A DNA stretch of 64,000 nt, from the NCBI GenBank assembly GCA_963676095.1, contig OY781040.1:6758001-6822000 (forward strand), in the 5' to 3' direction. The stretch comes from G963676095 sp963676095. GTDB lineage: Bacteria; Bacteroidota; Bacteroidia; Bacteroidales; Prolixibacteraceae. A program made the position numbers and the translations under genes. Under the pieces are notes generated by a model, which saw only the letters and a program-made list of their open reading frames with translations, ran no database searches and was not told the DNA's origin. This document shows, piece by piece, positions 53,201 to 60,225 of the stretch. The first letter of the stretch is position 1; the number at the start of each line of letters is the position of its first letter.

Positions 53201-53659
53201 CACAACAGTAACACCCGGTAAAGGCTGACCTTTTAGATCTGTTACTTTTCCGCTTATGGCCTGTTGTTGTATCCCCTGCCCCTCTTGCTGGTTTCCGGGA
53301 AGGATGACAATCGCTTTTCCCTTGATCGTATAAGTTAAGCCTTCGTTCCTGAGAATATTGTCAAGTATTTCAGTTATTTGCCTATCCTTAAAATCGCCGG
53401 AAATTTTATTTTGGGAACTGATCAGTTCATCTTTGTAGATGAAAGAGAAGTCGGTCTGATCTTCAAGTGTTTGAAGAACCTCTTTCAGCGAATTGTTTTG
53501 AAATTGGAGATTCAAACGCTTGGTCTGAGCTTGTGATACATTACCATAGGATTGTATTAATAATCCCATAATAAATAAGCATTGTAGTTTCATAATCAGG
53601 AAAATTTTCCATTGTCGGAAAGGCATAGCCCGTCCATTGATACATTCGTTTTTTTTCAT
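50300..53659 (-). CDS. SusC/RagA TonB-linked outer membrane protein with STN domain
   Basis: This 1119-residue protein starts at ATG 53659 (an upstream TTG at 53707 is open but unlikely). A signal peptide is followed by an STN domain (about 48-120, RLNLQFQNNSLKEVLQTLED), a carboxypeptidase-regulatory-like domain (134-220, ISGKVTDLKGQPLPGVTVVI), the TonB plug (about 235-345, LYVVDGMFFDNIDFLNTNDI) and a beta-barrel ending YPASATYSIGCKITY. It imports glycan fragments through the outer membrane and signals to FecR. It precedes susD and follows FecR and sigma genes on the same strand. Confidence 0.96.
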   Translation of the reverse strand: MKKNECINGRAMPFRQWKIFLIMKLQCLFIMGLLIQSYGNVSQAQTKRLNLQFQNNSLKEVLQTLEDQTDFSFIYKDELISSQNKISGDFKDRQITEILDNILRNEGLTYTIKGKAIVILPGNQQEGQGIQQQAISGKVTDLKGQPLPGVTVVIKGTTQGTITDSDGRYYFSSVPGNTILVFSFVGMKTQEIDLDGKNHLDVSMEEETVGIEEVVAIGYGTSKVKDLTAPIASVKSEDLVKRTTASPMDALQGNTAGVQVISSGEPGATPSVRIRGVGSLNNESPLYVVDGMFFDNIDFLNTNDIEDMSVLKDASGAGIYGVRAANGVVIINTKRGKFNSKTTVTYNGYVGFQKPVNMLKMANGKQYAAMELAKGIAADSAHVTSSVAKFGGSGLNPSTDTDWYQEILRNAALIQNHSIDLSGGSDKAAYSVGMNYFFQDGIMDSKNQYERYNIHGQTDFQAYSWLKVGYNFILTNYTTFSANNGAFFYAYVSSPLYPVYDATNTSAFPTDYASSTSIGYANGAYANPVAAANYYYNRTKGFQFLPSLYAEISFVKDKLTFKSQLSQKYSSLSNLDFTPAYYVDAYQLSTDQISHLTSTQDRYTNFVLDNLLTYRGSSNDHHWSALLGQSVRDERWRELTGTADNVSGAKEEYMYLDLSNSDNRTLDENGTDYRGLSYFVRGTYDYDSKYLLTATFRADGSSKYQQKWGYFPSVGLGWIISQENFMADQHLFDFFKVRGSWGLMGNDGIPANNGFSSYTTGTSSSGIFNNYGSSSGEYVDGYITQDFFRNLDWEVVNEWDFGLDFTMLKQRLTGTLDYYRRQTRKLAFSKPQPMGAPDIYGNWGKMMNQGVEVTLSWDDKINKFGYHVGLNVTTLKNRVQDINGLSYIDTGTSEFPTRVEVGKPVYYFYGYKVEGVYQTADEIANDPIAVANGVLPGYLKYKDMNNDDTLDENDKVMLGNYLPKVAFGFNCGFDYKNFDFSIMFQGQAGNEILNMNRARRLWYSDMNGDREMVSHLWTGEGTTNKYPSAYATTQSWNNQASSFFVEKGSFVRIQNIQMGYNFKIGYGPTPVRCRFYLTADRPAIFTRYNGFTPEISGTGYDTNTYPASATYSIGCKITY

Positions 53660-53716
53660 ACTTTTACTTTGTTTTGTGATTAAATAAATGTTAACACAGA
53701 CAATCAAATCTGAAAT

Positions 53717-53737
53717 GGGGAATGGTGGGCATTCCCC
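53717..53737 (-). other. Hairpin between fecR and susC (second locus)
   Basis: A perfect 8-bp stem GGGGAATG / CATTCCCC with a 5-nt loop lies between the FecR stop (53760) and the SusC ATG (53659). The T run is on the plus-strand side, so it is not a standard minus-strand terminator. The first locus has a hairpin in the same position. Confidence 0.5.
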
Positions 53738-53759
53738 GTTTTTTTCATAGGCTCTATTT

Positions 53760-54758
53760 TTATTTGTTTATTTCAATACTGAATTTCCGAAAATCGGTTC
53801 TAGTATAATGTACCGGCAGGGTTAATTCCAGTGTATTTAACACCTGCATGATCGTTTCCTCATTTTTAAATACCCCGGAATAGATCGTATTATTTAACTC
53901 CGGACTTTCAATTTCGATATCGACATCATACCATCGTTCCAAACGGACAACAAGCTCCCGAAATGTAATCCGGTCAAAATCGAAAATACCGTCCTTCCAT
54001 TTGGCTGAGACCAAAGGGTCAGTCTTTTTTGTCAGACATTGATGATCCTTATAGGTAAATATCTCCCCGGGCTTCACGGCGTAAACCTGATCTCCTCTCA
54101 AAATTTCGACTTTTCCTTCAATCAGGGTTGTTTCAGTCCGGTTAAAGTCGGCATAGGCCATCACGTTAAACCGGGTACCCAGCACCCTTACGTCATAATC
54201 AGGCACTTCAACCGTAAATGCAGAACCATGTAGTTTGGCGACCTCAAAGTAAGCTTCCCCTTTCAGCTTTACCTGCCGGTTTCCTTCCATGAAATTACTG
54301 GGGTACGACAGGCTCGATTCTGAATTCATCCATACCCTGGAGCCGTCAGGAAGCTGAAGTTGAGATTTCTGGCCCCTGGAAACCTTTGTTTCAAACCACA
54401 CAACTTTCGGTCTTGCAGCCATGTTTCCTGTTACCAGGGAGGCAACGGCAAAGCCCAGAATCACAGCCAAAATAAGTATAGCTGCAACCAAAGGGTATGA
54501 AAGCTGTAACCTTCTGTGTTTTCCTGCGCCTAAATGAAATTGCTGATTAATCAGGAGCTTATTTTGAAGTTCGGCATAAGAACCCGCAAAAAGAGGATGT
54601 GTAATCTTTTCCGGATCAAGCGTTTCTTTTATCTCAAGAAAACTGGAAAGGTTCTCCTTTGACTCTTTGATCCAGTCCAATATTTCAGCTTCCCCTTCAG
54701 GGGATAACTGGCCATTGAAGTAGGAGATGATCTGGTCGTGTTTACCGGGTATGTCCAT
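53760..54758 (-). CDS. FecR-family anti-sigma factor
   Basis: This 332-residue anti-sigma factor has a membrane helix at about 88-110 (YPLVAAILILAVILGFAVAS). The FecR domain is at about 120-220 (LQLPDGSRVWMNSESSLSYP, GEAYFEVAKLHG, VLGTRFNVMAYAD). A C-terminal DUF4974 module (about 255-325) includes RITFRELVVRLERWYDVDIE. The layout is the same as the FecR at 3136-4122. It lies 95 nt after the sigma gene and 100 nt before susC, and relays the SusC signal. Confidence 0.93.
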   Translation of the reverse strand: MDIPGKHDQIISYFNGQLSPEGEAEILDWIKESKENLSSFLEIKETLDPEKITHPLFAGSYAELQNKLLINQQFHLGAGKHRRLQLSYPLVAAILILAVILGFAVASLVTGNMAARPKVVWFETKVSRGQKSQLQLPDGSRVWMNSESSLSYPSNFMEGNRQVKLKGEAYFEVAKLHGSAFTVEVPDYDVRVLGTRFNVMAYADFNRTETTLIEGKVEILRGDQVYAVKPGEIFTYKDHQCLTKKTDPLVSAKWKDGIFDFDRITFRELVVRLERWYDVDIEIESPELNNTIYSGVFKNEETIMQVLNTLELTLPVHYTRTDFRKFSIEINK

Positions 54759-54853
54759 ATTTGATTCTTTTCAATCATGGAACACTTCCTAAACGACTTT
54801 ACCCTACCTCTTCTCTCCTAAAAATTGAAATAAAGTAAACATCAAAATAATCT

Positions 54854-55459
54854 CTAATTCAGATTTCTGATGATTAACACGATAACTGACAAGGGAAGGT
54901 ATCCTGAAAATCTTTCCCGGTAAACATTCAATGCTTTTGTGATATGCTTTTCGACAGTTTTAATACTAATATCCAACCGGTCGGCTATTTCATGATTTTT
55001 CAGACCACCAACTCTGCTTAGATAAAAAATTGTCCGGCATTTTTCGGGAAGGGAATTCATTACGCCCAGAACTTTTTCCTCGAGCTCCTTTTCAATTAAA
55101 AGATAAGGTTCATCGCCGACCAGGTCAATATAGTACAATTCTTCGCCCAGATACTGGTTTTTCACGTTTGATTTTAAATTATCAACTACCCTCAGGTGCC
55201 TGATATAGTTAAGGCTGGCATTTCTTACCATTTTATAGAGGAACGCTTCCGGATGTTCATAATTAAAGCAAGAACGTGTCTCCCACAGCCTGATAAAAAC
55301 GTTCTGGACCACGTCTTTCGCCAGGCTCTGATCATTAATAATTTTACAGGCAAATGAATATAAACGGGGAAAATAAAGCCTGTATAATTCTTCAAACGCT
55401 TTCTCTTCACCACTGACCACAGCCTTAAATAGCTCAATATGAGAAGCACCTGTTTTCAA
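54854..55459 (-). CDS. RNA polymerase ECF sigma factor (TTG start)
   Basis: This 201-residue ECF sigma factor has region 2 (KAFEELYRLYFPRLYSFACK, VVQNVFIRLWETR) and region 4 (LPEKCRTIFYLSRVGGLKNH, then EIADRLDISIKTVEKH). No ATG precedes region 2 in this frame. The frame is closed by TAA directly before TTG 55459, so translation must begin at that TTG or at the GTG 13 codons later. A rare start codon would keep sigma levels low. It heads the utilisation locus that includes FecR, SusCD, GH43 and GH3. Confidence 0.9.
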   Translation of the reverse strand: MKTGASHIELFKAVVSGEEKAFEELYRLYFPRLYSFACKIINDQSLAKDVVQNVFIRLWETRSCFNYEHPEAFLYKMVRNASLNYIRHLRVVDNLKSNVKNQYLGEELYYIDLVGDEPYLLIEKELEEKVLGVMNSLPEKCRTIFYLSRVGGLKNHEIADRLDISIKTVEKHITKALNVYRERFSGYLPLSVIVLIIRNLN

Positions 55460-55653
55460 TTACTGACCTGATTTTTATAAATTTCCAACTTAAGCGAGTA
55501 TAAAAACAACAAGTGATTAATAATAATCAATCAGGAGGTAAATATAATAAGTTGAAATCATCTTCAATGAAATCATTTTTTTAAACATGTATAAAATTGG
55601 CCCGCTACCTGTATTGCCCTGATCTGGTCCCGGTATTTCAATATCAGGTACTT

Positions 55654-55809
55654 TTATTTATCTGTAAGGATTTTAATGCCAAGGCCGATGTAAATTAACC
55701 CGCTTGTTTTTTGCATGATCTTGCCAATCTTCCCATTATCCCGCAAGGCCTTTGTAATAAATGAAGATGAATAGGCAAGAAACAAGCACCAGACCGTACC
55801 TGTTGTCAT
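55654..55809 (-). pseudogene. Remnant of a LysE/RhtB-family amino-acid exporter
   Basis: From an in-frame ATG at 55809, the last 51 residues read TTGTVWCLFLAYSSSFITKA, then NGKIGKIMQKTSGLIYIGLG and a stop. These are the final helix and tail of a LysE/RhtB translocator. The frame extends back to about 55914 without looking like the rest of that protein, so most of the gene has been deleted. No start or complete transporter is present. It lies in the 529-nt gap between the sigma and KBL-like genes. Confidence 0.6.
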
Positions 55810-55964
55810 TCCTTTGCTGTTAAAGTTTCTGATTACAATTGTCCCCTGTCCATCCGGAGAATAATAAGATACAGATGCTCCCGTGCTCTTGATTTGGTTT
55901 TGCTTTCTGTATTATTTATTGCAGATTCCTTCCCACCAAAAGGATCACTTTGTAATCTTTTTTT

Positions 55965-55972
55965 TATCTTTG
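55965..55972 (+). promoter_or_regulatory. Candidate -7 box for the KBL-like/epimerase operon
   Basis: TATCTTTG fits TAnnTTTG. No -33 TTG at the proper distance was seen. If used, a start at ATG 55989 would have a very short leader, while ATG 56076 would have a leader of about 95 nt. Confidence 0.35.
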
Positions 55973-56075
55973 AAAACATACAATTGGTATGACAAAATAC
56001 AGTCATACAAAATTAAAAAATGCGATAATATTCAGAATATTGCATCCTTTAAATTCAATAATTTTCTGGTTGAGT

Positions 56076-57158
56076 ATGATAACATTAAACAGTGGAGTCG
56101 GACAATATATTACCTTGAATGATAAAGCTTATTCTTATTTCGCAGGTAATAACTACCTGGGGCTGGCCAATCATCACGCTCTGGTAAAGGAAGCGATCGC
56201 AGCCCTGGAAAAATACGGAATCAATTTTGCCGCATCCAGGCAAACAACGGGGACTTCGGATATCCACCTGGAACTTGAAAAACGGCTGGCGGAATTTAAG
56301 GAAAAAGAAAGTTCGATGGTATTCGCATCGGGATATCTCGGTAATAGAATCCTGATGCAAGCCTTAAAATCGAAATATGACGGAATATTTGCAGATTCGA
56401 TGGCCCATGCCAGTATTCGTGACGGAATCCCGGCTGATACAGAAACATTCTACTATAATCATTGTGATGTTACTCACCTGGAACAATTACTGAAAAAGTC
56501 CGGATGCAAACAACCGCTGATAGTAACAGACGGGGTCTTCGCACTTACCGGGGAGATTGCCCCTCTGGACCGGCTTTATGAGTTGTCGAGAAAATACAAT
56601 GCCCTCATCATTGTAGACGATGCCCATGCCACAGGAGTACTTGGAAAAACGGGGAAAGGGAGCCCTGAGCATTTCGGGCTGGAACATGCCCGGAATATTT
56701 ACCAGTCCGAAACGATGAGCAAGGCCCTTGGTTCTTACGGCGGATTTATTGCAGGGACAAAAGAATTTATCCATGATATCCGGTCAACATCAGCGTTTTA
56801 CGGGGCATCAACAGCCCTTCCCCCGCCTATTGTCGCTGCCGGGCATGCTTCGGTTGGCTACATCATGCTACATCCAGAACTACGAAAACGCCTGATGGAA
56901 AACGCCAAGGTTCTCAGGGAAGGGATCATCAGGGCCGGTTTCGAAACCTCCAACGAAATCACACCGATCATTCCTGTGTTTTTCAGGGAGCAGGAGCAGG
57001 CACGGAACCTGTCTTCATTTCTTGAAAGAAACCTCATCATAGCTCCAGCTGTCGATTACCCGGTAAAAACGGATAAATTCATAGTCAGGATAACGGTCTC
57101 TGCCGGTCATACACGGGAACAGACCTCCCGTTTTTTGGACATCCTGAACAGATACTAG
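56076..57158 (+). CDS. KBL/AONS-type PLP-dependent acyltransferase-like enzyme
   Basis: This fold-type I PLP enzyme of about 360 residues belongs to the alpha-oxoamine synthase family (glycine C-acetyltransferase, aminooxononanoate synthase). Motifs are NNYLGLANH, ASRQTTGTSDIHLELEKRLA, D181 and H184 in VDDAHATGVLG, and the Schiff-base K216 in SETMSKALGSYGG. An ATG 29 codons upstream (55989) is also open, but that stretch is unlike the family, so ATG 56076 is preferred. It precedes a dipeptide epimerase by 27 nt. The exact reaction is not known, and several such enzymes in Bacteroidota are not classical KBL. Confidence 0.88.
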   Translation: MITLNSGVGQYITLNDKAYSYFAGNNYLGLANHHALVKEAIAALEKYGINFAASRQTTGTSDIHLELEKRLAEFKEKESSMVFASGYLGNRILMQALKSKYDGIFADSMAHASIRDGIPADTETFYYNHCDVTHLEQLLKKSGCKQPLIVTDGVFALTGEIAPLDRLYELSRKYNALIIVDDAHATGVLGKTGKGSPEHFGLEHARNIYQSETMSKALGSYGGFIAGTKEFIHDIRSTSAFYGASTALPPPIVAAGHASVGYIMLHPELRKRLMENAKVLREGIIRAGFETSNEITPIIPVFFREQEQARNLSSFLERNLIIAPAVDYPVKTDKFIVRITVSAGHTREQTSRFLDILNRY

Positions 57159-57185
57159 TAAATTTAAACTTTAAATTTGTGTACC

Positions 57186-58259
57186 ATGGGCCCTTTAATT
57201 ATCGAAAAAGTCACGGTCGAGGCCATTAATATCCCGTTGGAAGAGCCATTCACAATAGCGACCGGTACAAAATGCAATATTGAAAATGTTCTGATTACCG
57301 TGTACCTCGCCAATGGCACCGTGGGATACGGTGAAGCTGCCCCGCTGGAACCGGTAAACGGGGAAAGCCAGGCTACAGCCCTTGCTACAATGAACAGCTG
57401 CAAGGACTTTCTCAAGGGGAGGGATGTCTCTCAATACAGGCAAATTTCCAGGGAACTTAAAAACGTATTCTGGGCTCAGGTTACCGCCCGGTGCGCGATT
57501 GAAATGGCCTTGCTGGATGCATTCACAAAATCGCTCGATATCCCGCTTTACCGGTTCCTGGGCGGGGCGACCAGACAGATTGAGACAGATTACACCGTCG
57601 ATATCGTCCCTGCGGAAACAGCCAGGTTAAATGCGGCTAGACTAAAAGACAAAGGTTACCGGGTAATCAAAACCAAAGTAGGCAAAAAGCTGTCTGATGA
57701 CATCGACCGGATCCTGGCAATCAAGGACGGGGCTCCAGGCTGTGGGATCATGCTTGATGCCAACCAGGGATATTCGCCCAGTCAGGCAGTTCATTTTCTG
57801 GAAGAACTGGAGAAAAACAATATCCGCCCGGAACTGTTCGAACAGCCTGTGGTAAAATATGACCTGCAGGGTATGAAATTCGTGAAAGACCACACCTCAG
57901 TACCTGTTGCCGCAGACGAGACAGTATTCTCCAGCGCCGATGCCATCAAAGTGGTACAAACGGGATGTGCAGACCTGATCAACATCAAGATTATGAAATC
58001 GGGGATTGTAGAAGCGCTTGACATCTCAGCCATTGCCCGGAGCGCAAATATCGGGCTCATGATCGGCTGTATGCTCGAATCTAGACTGGGACTGGGAACA
58101 TCGGTACACCTGGCGGCAGGACTGGGAGGATTCAGCTTTATCGACCTGGACCCGCACCTCGATCCGGATCAGGAACCATTTACAGGCGGCCCCGTATTTA
58201 ACGATCCCCTGTACACATTGTCCGATAACCAAAGTGGAATTGGTATTAAAAGGAAATAA
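57186..58259 (+). CDS. Dipeptide epimerase (enolase superfamily)
   Basis: This 357-residue enolase-superfamily enzyme is of the L-Ala-D/L-Glu epimerase group. The catalytic residues are K162 and K164 (VIKTKVG), metal ligands D191, E219 (ELFEQPV) and D244 (AADETVF), and the opposite-face lysine K268 (INIKIMKSG). D319-x-D321 (FIDLDPHLDPD) matches the motif that binds the dipeptide amino group. This supports a dipeptide epimerase, with a peptidoglycan-recycling role most likely. ATG 57186 is preferred to the TTG at 57177. It forms an operon with the KBL-like gene. Confidence 0.92.
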   Translation: MGPLIIEKVTVEAINIPLEEPFTIATGTKCNIENVLITVYLANGTVGYGEAAPLEPVNGESQATALATMNSCKDFLKGRDVSQYRQISRELKNVFWAQVTARCAIEMALLDAFTKSLDIPLYRFLGGATRQIETDYTVDIVPAETARLNAARLKDKGYRVIKTKVGKKLSDDIDRILAIKDGAPGCGIMLDANQGYSPSQAVHFLEELEKNNIRPELFEQPVVKYDLQGMKFVKDHTSVPVAADETVFSSADAIKVVQTGCADLINIKIMKSGIVEALDISAIARSANIGLMIGCMLESRLGLGTSVHLAAGLGGFSFIDLDPHLDPDQEPFTGGPVFNDPLYTLSDNQSGIGIKRK

Positions 58260-58265
58260 AAGAAT

Positions 58266-58304
58266 AATGCCGGATGATACTCTTTTAAATTATCATCCGG
58301 CATT
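58266..58304. terminator. Bidirectional terminator between convergent genes
   Basis: A perfect 14-bp stem (AATGCCGGATGATA / TATCATCCGGCATT) with an 11-nt loop lies 6 nt after the epimerase stop and is flanked by T-rich runs on both strands. It serves the plus-strand epimerase operon and the minus-strand glycosidase gene. Confidence 0.85.
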
Positions 58305-58369
58305 TCAATATTTTTGTCCAATAAACTCATTTTAGCCAAGCCTGTCTGAAAAATATCAGGCTTGGCCCG

Positions 58370-60025
58370 TCATTCTCCTGTTTTCAGTTTTCCTTCCAGC
58401 GTTTCCTGTGGTTGTCCTTCTGAAAATAATATTATCCGGATTTGACCGTTCTTGTCCGGAGTTTTATTGCAGGGAAGCTTTAAGGTGACTTTCTCAAAAG
58501 GCCTGAGAGGCGGGATTTCCCCTGATGTGATATTGTCCTTACTTCCCAAGGCTTGTTCTATTTTCAGAGAGCCCGGTTTAGAAGTTACCTGCCCAAAATT
58601 CTGGACTTCGACATCGAGTTCATAACCGGAACTGGTTTTTACCAACAAGGGCAAGCATGACGAAAGTTCTGGCTCCAGATAATTCAGACCGGGAAGCCGG
58701 GCGAAACCAAACAACAACTTTCCATCTCTTGTCCTGCCCACGAGCTTAGCTGCAAAATCATCTTCATTCAGCCCATTTCCTGCTCCTTTAAAAGTCACAA
58801 TCAAATCTTTTCCCACATTTTCAGACTTAACCGCTTTACTTCCCAGTCCGAAGTTTACCTTTTCGGATGCCCCGAAACGTAACGACCCCAAATCAATGGA
58901 AGCTTGCGGATCAAAATCGTCTTCTGCTTCAATTTTTACCTTTATGGATTTTGTCTTTTCATCGATTTTATCCTGATTGAGTACAGTCATCAAAAGTCCT
59001 TTATTTAACGGGATACTGATATTTTTCGAACTATGCCTGTCATTCGGTTTATCCTCGGACTTCAATGTATCGATTACTGCAAAGTTTGCCTGAACAGCCC
59101 GCCCATATTTATCCTGAAAAATTTTGATCCGTTCATACTTAAACCAATCTTCCTTTGTTCCGTCTTTATAAATGGCAATTCCGGTAGTGTAAGCTTCACC
59201 CGGATCGATTTTCCAGTGAATCCCGTCTTTTGAGCGCAGGTAATAGGCAATCCGTCCCAACCAGTCATTCACAATCATATTATACTGCACATTATCCCTC
59301 CAGATAACAGGATCTTCAAAACGACCGTCAACATCAGGATATACACGTTTGCTGGTCACCTGGCTATACTCAGAAATGCCATCTTTACTAAACCAGATTC
59401 CTCCACCACGGCAGACCATGATGTATGAACCATCTTCCCGCTGTGCAAATGATAAGTTGGACAGTCCTTCGATAATCTTTCTGTCCCTGGGATTGAATTC
59501 AAACTTGCCGTAAGTCCATGGACCATTGATGTTATCTGCAATATAATATCCATCGATCACGTAAATAACATAGCGTCCGTCCTTTAACCGAAAAGCTTCA
59601 GGGTTATGTCCTTTACCGATCACTTCTTGTACCTTAAAGGAACCTTCAGAATTATCAGAAACAGCATGGACAACGATTGAGTTCGGCCATTCCATATGTC
59701 CCTTGGGCGAATCCTCCCGCCATCTGCATACAAACAAATGGTATTTACCATTCTCCACGATGATATCACCTCCCCAATAGGACCATTCGTTATCTTCAAT
59801 TCCGTTGTCGACATATCTCGGAATTACTCCTTTTACCCCCCATGTATTACAGGCAAGTTTACCAACAGGTGCAATAGGAAGAAAACGGTCCAGAAAACGG
59901 CCTCCATCGACCAAATTATTCCATTCCGCAGGCCTTTCCCGTTGTGTTACCTGTGCCCGGACCTGAGCCGAAAACATTACTAATATTAAAAATACATTAA
60001 ATCCGGACAATAGTCGTGTCTTCAT
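58370..60025 (-). CDS. Putative glycoside hydrolase, GH43/GH117-like beta-propeller
   Basis: This 551-residue exported protein has a signal peptide ending about VRAQV. The body has NNLVDGGRFLDRFLPIAPVG, WSYWGGDIIVENGKYHLFVC, KGHNPEAFRLKDGRYVIYVI, SNLSFAQREDGSYIMVCRGG and GRFEDPVIWRDNVQYNMIVN, which repeat the acid-rich blade pattern of five-bladed GH43/GH117-like propellers. The C-terminal third (about 360-551) looks like one or two beta-sandwich domains. I recognise the family type but not a characterised member, so the sugar specificity is open. It is 200 nt downstream of the GH2 gene on the same strand. Confidence 0.72.
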   Translation of the reverse strand: MKTRLLSGFNVFLILVMFSAQVRAQVTQRERPAEWNNLVDGGRFLDRFLPIAPVGKLACNTWGVKGVIPRYVDNGIEDNEWSYWGGDIIVENGKYHLFVCRWREDSPKGHMEWPNSIVVHAVSDNSEGSFKVQEVIGKGHNPEAFRLKDGRYVIYVIDGYYIADNINGPWTYGKFEFNPRDRKIIEGLSNLSFAQREDGSYIMVCRGGGIWFSKDGISEYSQVTSKRVYPDVDGRFEDPVIWRDNVQYNMIVNDWLGRIAYYLRSKDGIHWKIDPGEAYTTGIAIYKDGTKEDWFKYERIKIFQDKYGRAVQANFAVIDTLKSEDKPNDRHSSKNISIPLNKGLLMTVLNQDKIDEKTKSIKVKIEAEDDFDPQASIDLGSLRFGASEKVNFGLGSKAVKSENVGKDLIVTFKGAGNGLNEDDFAAKLVGRTRDGKLLFGFARLPGLNYLEPELSSCLPLLVKTSSGYELDVEVQNFGQVTSKPGSLKIEQALGSKDNITSGEIPPLRPFEKVTLKLPCNKTPDKNGQIRIILFSEGQPQETLEGKLKTGE

Positions 60026-60225
60026 TTTGTTAATTTTAGTTCGCTAAAGTTTGTAGTAATTAAGTAGCCCGCAAAATAAAGTTTAAGAAATAAAAACAAC
60101 ACATTTTTTGAGGTAAAAAATAAGAGGATTCGTAAATTGAAGAAATCGCGGAAAGTGCTATCCGGTCAACTACACCCTAATCAGATTTGAGATCCGAAGG
60201 GAGAATATCTCCTGTTTGGGTGACA

